Below are positions 17,136 to 25,622 of a stretch of DNA of 64,000 nucleotides, piece by piece; within the stretch, counting starts at the first letter, position 1; each line of letters opens with the position of its first letter. Source of the DNA: Methylovorus glucosotrophus (GTDB lineage Bacteria > Pseudomonadota > Gammaproteobacteria > Burkholderiales > Methylophilaceae); the NCBI RefSeq assembly GCF_009858335.1, contig NZ_VMSE01000001.1:1550001-1614000 (forward strand), given 5' to 3'. The notes beneath the pieces are model-generated. The model did no database searches. It was not told the DNA's origin and saw nothing but the letters and a program-made list of their open reading frames with translations. The translations under genes were made by a program, and so were the position numbers.

Positions 17136-19010
17136 TTACTTGCCACGCATGAACATTTTATCCAGATCGGCCATCGTCGCCTGGAACCAGGTGGGACGGC
17201 CGTGATTGCACTGGCCGGAACGCTCGGTCGCTTCCATGTCGCGCAGCAAGGCATTCATTTCCTGGATGCTGAGGATACGATTGGCGCGCACGGCGGCATG
17301 GCAGGCCATGGTGGCCAGCAGCTCGTTGCGGCGTTCGGTCAACACGCGGCTGCCGCCGTATTCGCGCAGGTCGCGCAATACATCGCGGGCCAGTGCCACC
17401 GCATCGGCGTCTTGCAACATGGCCGGAATGGCGCGTACCGCGAGGGTAGATGGTGATAATTGCACAATTTCGAACCCGAGCTGATGCAGGGTTTGCTGGC
17501 CTTCTGGCGTCGACAGTTGCTCCTGCACCGTGGCGACTTCAAAGCGGTCAGCATTAAAGCTGACGGGCAACAACAATGGTTGCATGGGAACGCTATCGCC
17601 ATCCAGCGCGTTTTTGAGGCGCTCGTACATGATGCGTTCATGGGCGGCATGCATATCCACCACAATCAAGCCAAGGGCGTTTTGTGCAAGCACATAAACC
17701 CCGTGCAACTGGGCCAGCGCAAACCCCAGGGGGTACTCCTGCGCAGCCTGCTCCGGACTCAGACTCGAAGAAGCCTGCGATGGCGACAAGGTTGCCTGCA
17801 AATTGGCAGAGGAAATAGCACTGGGCACAAATGACGATGCCGTATCCACCGCCTCGCGAGGCAGGCCGCCGAACAGGGTCTGATAAAAACCCGGCGCTTC
17901 ATTGGCGCGCAGATCAAAGCTGCCCTGCTGGCGCGGATAAGGCTGACCAGCCGGGATGCCGGAGGAATAGCTGGTGGCAAGTGCGGCAACAGGCGGTGGC
18001 ACCAGTCCATTGGCTGGCAAGCCAACAGGGGTCGCCAGCGCCTTGTGCAGCGCATGGAAAATGAACCGGTGCACCGCCTGCCCTTCGCGGAAACGCACCT
18101 CGGTTTTGCTGGGATGCACATTCACATCCACCAGCGTAGGGTCCAGCTCCAGGAACAAGGCAAAAGCCGGGTGGCGATCATGATGCAATACATCCTGATA
18201 GGCCTGACGTATGGCGTGGCTGATAAGCTTGTCGCGCACAAAACGGCCGTTGACATACACATATTGCGTATCGCGCGCACTGCGTGAAAACGTCGGTTTG
18301 GCGGCCATGCCCCACAGGCGCAAACCACCGGCAGACTCATCGAGTTCAAACGCCTCGGCGGAAAAATCCGGCCCCAGTACTTCGGTGAATCTGCGCTTGG
18401 CCTCGCCTGGCGCGAGTCGCATCAGGGCGCGGCCATTGTGCTGCAGCATGAAGCCGACATCGGGGCGCGACAAGGCAATGCGCCGGAAGGCTTCTTCACA
18501 ATGCCCGAATTCGGTTTGCTCGGTTTTGAGGAATTTGCGCCGGGCTGGCGTGTTGAAATAAATATCCTGCACTTCCACAATCGTGCCGCGATCCAGCGCG
18601 GCGGGTGCCGCATCACCCAATAGTCCGCCGTCGGCGGCAATACGCCAGGCGTGGCTGGCTTCTGCGTGGCGACTGGTAATGGAGGTGCGCGAAATGGAGG
18701 CAATACTGGCTAGCGCCTCGCCACGGAAGCCCAGACTGGCAACGCTTTCAAGATCATCCAGCGAGGCAATTTTACTGGTGGCATGCCGTGTCAGGGCGAG
18801 GGTGAGATCGCCATGGGGAATGCCATTGCCGTCGTCCGTTACACGCAGCAATTTCACACCGCCCTGCCCCAGTGTCACAGCGATATCCGAACTGCCGGCG
18901 TCCAGGCTGTTTTCCAGCAGTTCCTTCAAGGCAGAAGCGGGACGCTCTACTACCTCGCCAGCCGCGATCTGACTGATGAGCTGGTCGGGCAGAAGTTTAA
19001 TCAGGGACAT
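17136..19010 (-). CDS. mutL: DNA mismatch repair protein MutL, endonuclease type
   Basis: This 624-residue MutL links MutS mismatch recognition to strand incision. The GHKL ATPase domain (about 1–330) shows [26 protein letters not shown] and [13 protein letters not shown] Ser/Ala/Pro-rich linker (about 335–425) precedes the dimerisation domain. That domain carries [12 protein letters not shown], a match to the DQHA(X)2E(X)4E metal-binding endonuclease motif with Met for Gln, plus ACHAAVRAN and CNHGRPT. This is the nicking-type MutL of bacteria lacking MutH, not the E. coli type. It is the first gene of the mutL–DUF817–thiD–miaA run. Confidence 0.97.
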   Translation of the reverse strand: MSLIKLLPDQLISQIAAGEVVERPASALKELLENSLDAGSSDIAVTLGQGGVKLLRVTDDGNGIPHGDLTLALTRHATSKIASLDDLESVASLGFRGEALASIASISRTSITSRHAEASHAWRIAADGGLLGDAAPAALDRGTIVEVQDIYFNTPARRKFLKTEQTEFGHCEEAFRRIALSRPDVGFMLQHNGRALMRLAPGEAKRRFTEVLGPDFSAEAFELDESAGGLRLWGMAAKPTFSRSARDTQYVYVNGRFVRDKLISHAIRQAYQDVLHHDRHPAFALFLELDPTLVDVNVHPSKTEVRFREGQAVHRFIFHALHKALATPVGLPANGLVPPPVAALATSYSSGIPAGQPYPRQQGSFDLRANEAPGFYQTLFGGLPREAVDTASSFVPSAISSANLQATLSPSQASSSLSPEQAAQEYPLGFALAQLHGVYVLAQNALGLIVVDMHAAHERIMYERLKNALDGDSVPMQPLLLPVSFNADRFEVATVQEQLSTPEGQQTLHQLGFEIVQLSPSTLAVRAIPAMLQDADAVALARDVLRDLREYGGSRVLTERRNELLATMACHAAVRANRILSIQEMNALLRDMEATERSGQCNHGRPTWFQATMADLDKMFMRGK

Positions 19011-19035
19011 GGATGCATGGGCACAAAGGGGGCCG

Positions 19036-19081
19036 GGTAATCATGGAAAGCCTATTTTAACCGCAGCCGGCCATGATTACC
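19036..19081. repeat. 11-base inverted repeat upstream of mutL
   Basis: GGTAATCATGG at 19036–19046 and CCATGATTACC at 19071–19081 are perfect complements separated by 24 bases. It starts 25 bases upstream of the mutL start codon. It could be a paired operator or an RNA hairpin in the mutL leader. Confidence 0.5.
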
Positions 19082-19085
19082 TATG

Positions 19086-19116
19086 CGATTTTAGCCATCA
19101 AGCGTGGCTAAAATCG
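19086..19116. repeat. 12-base perfect hairpin between mutL and the monooxygenase-like gene
   Basis: CGATTTTAGCCA at 19086–19097 pairs perfectly with TGGCTAAAATCG at 19105–19116 over a seven-base loop. Neither strand shows a U-run directly after the stem, so it is not a standard terminator. It lies four bases from the preceding 11-base inverted repeat. Confidence 0.55.
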
Positions 19117-19183
19117 GTGGGAGGCTTGCTCACCATGCAACAAGCAAGCGCATGGGAGGCAAACGGCTTACAAAGCTTAGAGC

Positions 19184-19555
19184 TTACAAACCGTCGATAA
19201 AGCGCAGGCCGTATTTCTTGGTGTTCACGCTCTGGGCACCCGCTACTTCGCTTTCAGCACCAATTTTGGATGCCAGCAAATCCACGGGGATGATCACGGG
19301 TTGTTCCGCCAGCAGATCATCCGCCACAGCAAACAAGGCATCTGCCACTTTGCCTTTCAGGTGGCTGTTGCGGCCATCCTCGCTGCTGAAGCTATCAAAA
19401 ATACCGAATGCGGTATCAGTGAACTTGAGCGCATACCAGGTAATGGTTTCGCTCTCGGCCAGCACCAGAGGCAGCGCATTTTTCAGGAACTCTTCTACCT
19501 CTTTCGCCTTTTCCGGTTTTGCCTCCAGACGAACGTATAACGCTGTTTTACTCAT
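19184..19555 (-). CDS. Antibiotic biosynthesis monooxygenase (ABM/YgiN-like) domain protein
   Basis: This 123-residue ferredoxin-fold dimer protein of the ABM family has LYVRLEAKPEKAKEVEEFLKN at the N-terminus and the ESETITWYALKFTDTAFGIFDSFSSEDGRNSHL core. Members include quinol monooxygenases (YgiN) and many with unknown ligands, all cofactor-free. It stands alone between mutL and the metallo-beta-lactamase gene on the minus strand. No specific substrate can be assigned. Confidence 0.8.
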   Translation of the reverse strand: MSKTALYVRLEAKPEKAKEVEEFLKNALPLVLAESETITWYALKFTDTAFGIFDSFSSEDGRNSHLKGKVADALFAVADDLLAEQPVIIPVDLLASKIGAESEVAGAQSVNTKKYGLRFIDGL

Positions 19556-19623
19556 TTCCTATCCTTGGTCAGGTGTTACAAATTAACGATACATCGACAT
19601 CATGCTTGCGTCGTGGCTATGGA

Positions 19624-20979
19624 TCACAAATCCACGGACTCAAGATATTCAGGGACGGTCACATTCCATGCAAACCGTTCCTCAATGCGAAGTCTGAGGG
19701 CATCAGCCGCAATTGGTTCGCCGTGCGTGATAAAGGTGCGCTTGGGCGGTGCGCTGAAATTATCCAGCCAGTGCAATATCTCATTGTAATCCGCGTGTGC
19801 AGAAAAGCTTGAAATGAATTCCACCTCGGCATTTATGGGCACATAGCCACCATGAATCTTGACGCTGGTGGCGCCATTGATCATCGCCGCCCCGCGCGTG
19901 CCAGCAGCCTGGTACCCCGCAAACAGAATGGTGTTGCGTGGGTCTGGCCCGAAAGCCTTGATATGGTGAACCACGCGCCCACCTGAGGCCATGCCGCTTG
20001 CGGCAAGGATAATCACCGGGTGGTTGATCTCATTCAGGGCCTGCGACTCTTCCACGCTGTTGACCATGCGTGCGGTCTGCATGATCTCGCGGCACTCGGT
20101 TGCATTGAGTTTGTGTTCGCCTGCATGCCGCATGAAAATATCCGTGGCATCCACCGCCATCGGGCTGTTCAGGTACACCGGAATATCCGGTATCAGTCCC
20201 TGCTTTTTCAGCTTGTGGATGTAATACAGCAACTCCTGTGCACGACCCACGGCAAATACGGGCACCAGCAGCACACCGCGACGACGCGCCGTACGGTTGA
20301 TAATCTCGGCCAGACGCTCATCGGGCGTGGATTGATCATGCAATCTATCCCCGTAAGTCGACTCCACCACCAGATAATCCGCCTCAGCCACCGGCGTTGG
20401 CGGCAGCATCAGTGGATCATTCATGCGCCCCAGGTCGCCAGAGAACAGAATGGAAGTCTCACTACCCTTAAGCAGCACCAAGCTTGCGCCCAGAATATGA
20501 CCTGCAGGTGACAGCTTGATGGTCACACCGGGCACCACTTCCACTGTCTCTTCAAACTCCACCGGCGTTAGCAGCGCTACCGCGCGGGCAGCATCTTCCT
20601 GGGTGTACAAGGGCAAGGCGGGATTATGCTTGGAAAAGCCGCGCTTGTTGGCATAGCGGGCTTCTTCTTCCTGCAGGTGCGCAGAATCTGGCAGCATGAT
20701 TTCGCACAAATCACGCGTGGCACTGCTGCAATACACACGGCCATTGAAGCCATTCTTTACCAGCAAAGGCAGATAGCCGGTGTGGTCGATGTGTGCATGC
20801 GTCAGTACCACAGCATCAATACTGGCGGGGTCTATCGGCAGCCTGGCCCAGTTTTTCAGCCGCAATTGCTTTAAGCCCTGAAACAGACCGCAATCCACCA
20901 GCACGCGCTTGCTGCCACTGGTGATCAGGTATTTTGAGCCGGTCACGGTGCCAGTGGCGCCGAGGAAGGTTATTTTCAT
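19624..20979 (-). CDS. Metallo-beta-lactamase/beta-CASP RNA-type hydrolase
   Basis: This 451-residue protein belongs to the bacterial/archaeal CPSF-like (YSH1) branch of the beta-CASP nucleases. The zinc motif is LTHAHIDHTGYLP. Later motifs include SAGHILGAS, GDLGRMNDP and ESTYGDRLHD. The beta-CASP insert contains PVFAVGRAQELLYYI and SGMASGGRVVHHI. The terminal RNA-metabolising motifs are SFSAHADYNEIL and THGEPIAADALR. All zinc-binding residues expected appear present. It is likely an RNA endo- or exonuclease; the biological target in proteobacteria is not established. It lies 25 bases upstream of no obvious partner and may share transcription with amiC–tsaE. Confidence 0.88.
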   Translation of the reverse strand: MKITFLGATGTVTGSKYLITSGSKRVLVDCGLFQGLKQLRLKNWARLPIDPASIDAVVLTHAHIDHTGYLPLLVKNGFNGRVYCSSATRDLCEIMLPDSAHLQEEEARYANKRGFSKHNPALPLYTQEDAARAVALLTPVEFEETVEVVPGVTIKLSPAGHILGASLVLLKGSETSILFSGDLGRMNDPLMLPPTPVAEADYLVVESTYGDRLHDQSTPDERLAEIINRTARRRGVLLVPVFAVGRAQELLYYIHKLKKQGLIPDIPVYLNSPMAVDATDIFMRHAGEHKLNATECREIMQTARMVNSVEESQALNEINHPVIILAASGMASGGRVVHHIKAFGPDPRNTILFAGYQAAGTRGAAMINGATSVKIHGGYVPINAEVEFISSFSAHADYNEILHWLDNFSAPPKRTFITHGEPIAADALRLRIEERFAWNVTVPEYLESVDL

Positions 20980-21004
20980 GAGCAGAAGCCTGTTTTTTTA
21001 GTGC

Positions 21005-22390
21005 TTATTTTTCAGCCATTTTAGGCTTGGCCAGGGCTGGATTGCTGGCGAAGTATTTTTTGATGCCGGTCAGAATGGAGGCGACGAGCTTGTCCTGATG
21101 ATTTTCATCATTGAGCTTGCGCTCCTCTTCCGGGTTGGTAATAAACGCTGTTTCTACGAGAATGGAGGGAATGTCCGGCGATTTAAGTACGGCGAATCCG
21201 GCCTGCTCCACGCTTTGCTTGTGCAGGTTGTTGATTTTGCCCACGTTATCCAGCACGGATTTACCCAGCTTGAGGCTGTCATTGATGGTGGCGGTTTGCG
21301 AGAGATCAAGCAAGGTACGGGCAAGGTAAGGATCTTTCACATCAAAGCTCACGCCGCCGATGAGGTCAGACTCGTTTTCGCGCTGGGCCAGCAAACGCGC
21401 CATGGCACTGGTGGCGCCATGCTCGGACAAGGCAAATACCGACGAGCCCTTGGCTTGAGAGCTGAGTGCCGCATCGGCATGAATCGAGACAAAAAGATCC
21501 GCTTGCAGCTTGCGCGCCTTGACCACGCGGCCATGCAAAGGAATAAAGTAGTCGCCATCGCGCGTCAGCACGCCACGCATATTGGGTTCAGCATCCACTG
21601 CCTGCTTTAGTTTTTTAGCAATCGCGAGCGTGATGTTTTTCTCGTAGGAACCATTGGCGCCCTTGGCACCAGGGTCTTCGCCACCGTGCCCTGCATCAAT
21701 GGCGATGGTAATCACGCGCCCGCCCTCCCGACTCTTGTTGGGTTCGGCCTTGAGTACGGGAGCTGCCTTGGCGCTCTCAGGCGCTTTGGCGGCTTCGGGC
21801 ATGGACTGCGCCATGGTCTGCTCAGGCTTGCCGGGCAGATTGATCTCTGGCGCCTTGCTGGTATCCAGTGGAGCCGCCGTTTCTGGCTGCGCCAGCACCT
21901 TCACATCCGGCTTCATTACCTGCTCCGCACTGGAGGCTGGCGTTTCACGCTGCTCCAGCATGGCCATCAATGGATCAAGCGCAGGATAAATATCCAGCAC
22001 CAGGCGATGCTGGTATTCACCGGCAGGCAACAGCGTGGCGAGCTCTGGGCGGATGTCGGTTTTCAGGTCGATCACCATGCGCACCACCCCAGGCTTGAAA
22101 TTGCCAACGCGTATCTGGCGGATGTACGGATCCGACGCCAATACACGATCGCTCAGGCTTTTGAGATTGGAGCCGAGGTCCACGTCTACCAGATCAACGA
22201 CCAGCCGCTCCGGGTCTTTGAGCCGCAACAGGTTATAGCTGATCGGCTTGTTCGACTCCAGGGTGATGCGGGTGTAATCGGGTGCTGGCCAGACGCGGGT
22301 TGCCGTCACCGTAGTCGCGGCTACCGCCTGAAGACTGAAAAAGACCAGCAGGAATGAACATGCCAGTTTAAGCGTGCGCAAGAGATTCAA
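21005..22390 (-). CDS. amiC: N-acetylmuramoyl-L-alanine amidase with AMIN domain
   Basis: This 461-residue periplasmic enzyme cuts septal peptidoglycan. A signal peptide (LLRTLKLACSFLLVFFSLQAVAA) is followed by the AMIN targeting domain (about 28–140), a Pro/Ala-rich linker (about 150–220) and the Amidase_3 domain (about 225–450). Zinc-site motifs are IAIDAGHGGEDPGAKG, with the Glu in GSYEKNITLAIAKKL, and SIHADAA. VETAFITNPEEE closes the domain. The start is TTG at 22390, supported by AGGGGAAG seven bases upstream inside tsaE. The two genes overlap by 23 bases, the standard tsaE–amiC arrangement. Confidence 0.94.
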   Translation of the reverse strand: MNLLRTLKLACSFLLVFFSLQAVAATTVTATRVWPAPDYTRITLESNKPISYNLLRLKDPERLVVDLVDVDLGSNLKSLSDRVLASDPYIRQIRVGNFKPGVVRMVIDLKTDIRPELATLLPAGEYQHRLVLDIYPALDPLMAMLEQRETPASSAEQVMKPDVKVLAQPETAAPLDTSKAPEINLPGKPEQTMAQSMPEAAKAPESAKAAPVLKAEPNKSREGGRVITIAIDAGHGGEDPGAKGANGSYEKNITLAIAKKLKQAVDAEPNMRGVLTRDGDYFIPLHGRVVKARKLQADLFVSIHADAALSSQAKGSSVFALSEHGATSAMARLLAQRENESDLIGGVSFDVKDPYLARTLLDLSQTATINDSLKLGKSVLDNVGKINNLHKQSVEQAGFAVLKSPDIPSILVETAFITNPEEERKLNDENHQDKLVASILTGIKKYFASNPALAKPKMAEK

Positions 22391-22835
22391 CGACAGCTTC
22401 CCCTGTTTGACTATTGGCGCTGACGGTTATCTTGCGGCCGCCAGCGTTGGGTTGGAGATGAATATCAAGATCGGGTTGCGGAATGAGATCACCGGCTTTT
22501 TCCGGCCACTCCACCAGGCAAATCGTGGCCGGATTGAAGTAATCGCGAAAGCCTGCCGCATCCCATTCCTCAGGATCAACAAAACGATACAGGTCAAAAT
22601 GGTATACGGCTAGCGCATCCAGCACATAAGGTTCAACCAGGGTATAGGTGGGACTTTTGACTTTGCCGACATGGCCCAATGCATGCAGCAGACCACGCAC
22701 CAGCGTGGTTTTACCGGCGCCGAGGTCGCCATGCAGGTAAACGGTTAAACCTGGGGTGACGGCCTTTGCCAGTTGCGCCCCGAAATGCAGGGTGGCAGCC
22801 TCATCGGCCAGGTCAAATGTAATATCATGTGCCAT
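22368..22835 (-). CDS. tsaE: tRNA threonylcarbamoyladenosine biosynthesis ATPase TsaE
   Basis: This 155-residue P-loop protein is needed with TsaB, TsaC and TsaD to form t6A37 in ANN-decoding tRNAs. LHGDLGAGKTTLVRGLLHALG is the Walker A region, followed by VKSPTYTLVEPY, YHFDLYRF and ICLVEWPEKAGDLIP. I use the ATG at 22835 rather than a TTG six bases upstream. That ATG is the left half of CATATG, whose right half is a possible queG start on the other strand, so the two genes may have no spacer at all. Confidence 0.92.
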   Translation of the reverse strand: MAHDITFDLADEAATLHFGAQLAKAVTPGLTVYLHGDLGAGKTTLVRGLLHALGHVGKVKSPTYTLVEPYVLDALAVYHFDLYRFVDPEEWDAAGFRDYFNPATICLVEWPEKAGDLIPQPDLDIHLQPNAGGRKITVSANSQTGEAVVESLAHA

Positions 22836-23948
22836 ATGCAATTTACTTCAGACAGCCCTGTGTTGCCCATTGATCTGCCAGCCTTGGCGCTGGATATCAA
22901 GCGCTGGGCGCAAGAGCTTGGGTTCAGCCAGCTTGGCATTACCGATACCGATCTCAGCGCCGCTGAGCCTGCCCATCAGGCCTGGCTGGAAAAAGGATTT
23001 CATGGTGCCATGGATTATATGGCAAAACATGGCAGCAAACGTACCCGCCCGCAGGAATTAGTCCCCGGCACCTTACGTATTTTGTCAGTCCGCATGAATT
23101 ATCAGCCACCCGCCACGCGCGACAGCTGGGAGGTCATGGCCGATGGAGAAAGCGCCTTTATCTCGCGTTATGCCCTGGGCCGGGATTATCACAAGGTATT
23201 GCGCAGCCGGCTGCAGCAGTTGTGCGATCGTATTGCTGCCCATATTGCCCCGCTGACAGACGACAGTTTTGATTATCGCGTGTTTACCGATAGCGCGCCG
23301 GTACTCGAAGTTGAGCTGGCACAGAAAGCCGGGCTAGGCTGGCGCGGCAAGCACACCCTGCTGCTGTCGCGCGATGCCGGTTCCTGGTTTTTTCTGGGGG
23401 AGATTTATACCAATCTGCCCTTGCCGGTGGATACGCCCGGGCAGAACCATTGTGGCACTTGCCACGCCTGTCTGGACATCTGCCCAACCCAGGCCATTGT
23501 GGCGCCATACGAAGTGGATGCCCGCCGCTGCATTTCCTACCTGACCATTGAGCTCAAGGATAGCATTCCCGAAAGCTTGCGGCCGCTGATAGGCAATCGC
23601 GTCTATGGCTGCGATGACTGCCAGCTGGCCTGCCCATGGAACAAGTTTGGCCAGCTGACCGCGCAGGAGGATTTTCATGTGCGCCATGGCCTGGATGATG
23701 CCAGCCTGGTAGAACTGTTCGGTTGGGATGAGGCCACCTTCAAGGAGCGCATGGCGGGTAGCGCCATTTACCGTATTGGCCATGAGCAATGGCTGCGCAA
23801 CATTGCCGTGGGCTTGGGCAATGCCCCGTCCAGCCCGGAGGTCATCAGCGCCCTGAAGAAAAGGCTGGATCACCCATCCACACTGGTCAACGAGCATGTG
23901 CGCTGGGCGTTAAAACAGCATGAACATTTATCGGCGGCAGCGCTATAA
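22836..23948 (+). CDS. queG: Epoxyqueuosine reductase
   Basis: This 370-residue cobalamin- and 4Fe-4S-dependent enzyme reduces epoxyqueuosine to queuosine in tRNA. RILSVRMNYQPP and SRYALGRDYHKVLR lie in the DUF1730 region, and DSAPVLEVELAQKAGLGWRGKHTLL is diagnostic. Two ferredoxin-type clusters follow: CGTCHACLDICPTQAI and GCDDCQLACPWNKF. A HEAT-like tail ends the protein. Two in-frame ATGs compete as start (22827 and 22836); neither has a good ribosome-binding site, and 22827 would overlap the tsaE start. Its promoter must lie inside tsaE. Confidence 0.94.
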   Translation: MQFTSDSPVLPIDLPALALDIKRWAQELGFSQLGITDTDLSAAEPAHQAWLEKGFHGAMDYMAKHGSKRTRPQELVPGTLRILSVRMNYQPPATRDSWEVMADGESAFISRYALGRDYHKVLRSRLQQLCDRIAAHIAPLTDDSFDYRVFTDSAPVLEVELAQKAGLGWRGKHTLLLSRDAGSWFFLGEIYTNLPLPVDTPGQNHCGTCHACLDICPTQAIVAPYEVDARRCISYLTIELKDSIPESLRPLIGNRVYGCDDCQLACPWNKFGQLTAQEDFHVRHGLDDASLVELFGWDEATFKERMAGSAIYRIGHEQWLRNIAVGLGNAPSSPEVISALKKRLDHPSTLVNEHVRWALKQHEHLSAAAL

Positions 23949-23979
23949 TGCCGCACCTCAACTAGTGCCATAAACTCAA

Positions 23980-25599
23980 TTGTTTAATCCATCGGTTTTC
24001 CGTCGCCTGACGATTATTCTTCTGATTGCCCTTGGGCTTTTCATTCTGCTGACCTTTGAACAATACGGCATCAGTAATGATGAAGAGGTCCAGCATATTT
24101 ATGGGCGCTTGCTGCTAGATTTCTATACCTCCGGGTTTACCGATCAGGATGCGTTCCACTATCGCAATCTCTATTTGTATGGCGGCTTCTTTGATCTGGT
24201 AGCTGCCGTGCTGGAAAAATTTGTGCCGATCTGGATCTGGGATCTGCGCCACCTGCTTTCTGCCGCATTCGGCTTGTCCGGCATCATTGCTTCCTACAAG
24301 GCAGCCCGCTTGCTGGGCAATGAGCGCAGCGGGTTTATCGTAGCGGTACTTCTTGCCATTACGGGTGCATGGACAGGCGCCATGTTTACCCACACCAAGG
24401 ATGTTCCGTTTGCCACCTGCATGGTGTGGGCCCTGTATTACTCCATGCGCTTGTCTCGTCAATTGCCTACCCCCAGCCTGGGTTTGTGCATCAAGCTGGG
24501 TATTGCCGTCGGTTGTGCGCTGGGGTTACGCATCGGTGGCGTGTTCTCTGTGTTTTATCTGCTGCTGGCTGTGTTGATCGGCGGCTGGATCGCCGGACCT
24601 GGCTTTGGCGAAAAATGGCGCTACTGGCTGACCTCCGCCTGGCGCCTGTTACCAGCAGGTATCACGGCCTTTGCGCTCATGGCTTTATTCTGGCCCTGGG
24701 GCGTGATGGCGCCCGACCATCCTCTGCAGGCGGCAGAGGCATTTTCCCACTTTGCCTTCAACATGCTGACTGTGATGGATGGTGAGGTCATGAAGATAGG
24801 CGAAGTCCCGCGCGAATACTTGCCTTCCTATTTGCTGGTGCGGCTCCCGGAGGTATTTTTATTGGGCTTGCTCGCCATGCTGGTGATCGGTTTGTTCCAT
24901 CTGCGTGAATGGCGCCCCAAATCCCGGCAATTCCTGCCATGGCTACTGGTCGCGGTGGCAGCCTTGTTCCCGCTGGTGTTCATTTTACTGGACAAACCGG
25001 CCCTGTATAACGGGGTGCGACACTTCACCTTCCTGATTCCCCCGCTTGCCATTCTGTCGGGCCTGGGTCTCAGTATGAGCTGGGATGCACTGGCAAAAAC
25101 ACCCAAGCTGAGATGGCTGGGTGCCGGTGTCGTGACTGCCCTTACGCTGGCAACGACCGTCACCATGGTGCAGCTTCACCCGTATGAATATATCTACTAC
25201 AACCGTTTGGCGGGTTCGATGCCCTATGCAGAAAGCCATTGGGAAGGCGATTACTGGTCAAGCAGCCTGCGTGAAGCCGCAGAGATACTGGAAGACAAGC
25301 TCCCTGAACTGCAGGCTGTAGACAAGCAGGCCGGAGATGGCCTAAATCATGCCCCTTACAAAGTGGCGGTATGCGCCGAATCCATACAGGGTGATGCCTA
25401 TCTGGATCATCGCTTCCAGATCACGAGTGACTGGGTCAGTGCGGACTTTTTTATTTCCAGCACCAATATGAACTGCGATAAAGTGTTGCAAGGCAAGATT
25501 ATTGGCACGGTGGAACGCATGGGCGCTATTCTGGCGGTGGTCAAGGACAGGCGTAACCTGCATCCCATGTATCGCTTCCCGCGCCCTGCCCCTCATTAA
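23980..25599 (+). CDS. GT-C fold (GT39/ArnT-like) membrane glycosyltransferase
   Basis: This 539-residue polytopic protein has about eleven hydrophobic helices. After the first helix comes YGISNDEEVQH, the Asp-Glu motif on the first periplasmic loop that marks GT-C enzymes using polyprenyl-phosphate sugars (PMT, ArnT). TGAWTGAMFTHTKDVPFATCMVWALYYSMRL and the later FPLVFILLDKPALYNGVRHFTFLIPP fit the GT39 superfamily. The start is a TTG with no strong ribosome-binding site, so the exact N-terminus is uncertain. It is the first of three tightly spaced genes. With a GT2 transferase and a YdjC-type deacetylase it resembles the Francisella FlmK–FlmF2–NaxD lipid A amino-sugar pathway; this parallel is inference. 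Confidence 0.82.
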   Translation: MFNPSVFRRLTIILLIALGLFILLTFEQYGISNDEEVQHIYGRLLLDFYTSGFTDQDAFHYRNLYLYGGFFDLVAAVLEKFVPIWIWDLRHLLSAAFGLSGIIASYKAARLLGNERSGFIVAVLLAITGAWTGAMFTHTKDVPFATCMVWALYYSMRLSRQLPTPSLGLCIKLGIAVGCALGLRIGGVFSVFYLLLAVLIGGWIAGPGFGEKWRYWLTSAWRLLPAGITAFALMALFWPWGVMAPDHPLQAAEAFSHFAFNMLTVMDGEVMKIGEVPREYLPSYLLVRLPEVFLLGLLAMLVIGLFHLREWRPKSRQFLPWLLVAVAALFPLVFILLDKPALYNGVRHFTFLIPPLAILSGLGLSMSWDALAKTPKLRWLGAGVVTALTLATTVTMVQLHPYEYIYYNRLAGSMPYAESHWEGDYWSSSLREAAEILEDKLPELQAVDKQAGDGLNHAPYKVAVCAESIQGDAYLDHRFQITSDWVSADFFISSTNMNCDKVLQGKIIGTVERMGAILAVVKDRRNLHPMYRFPRPAPH

Positions 25600-25622
25600 C
25601 CCGGACTCATGAGTCGACAACT

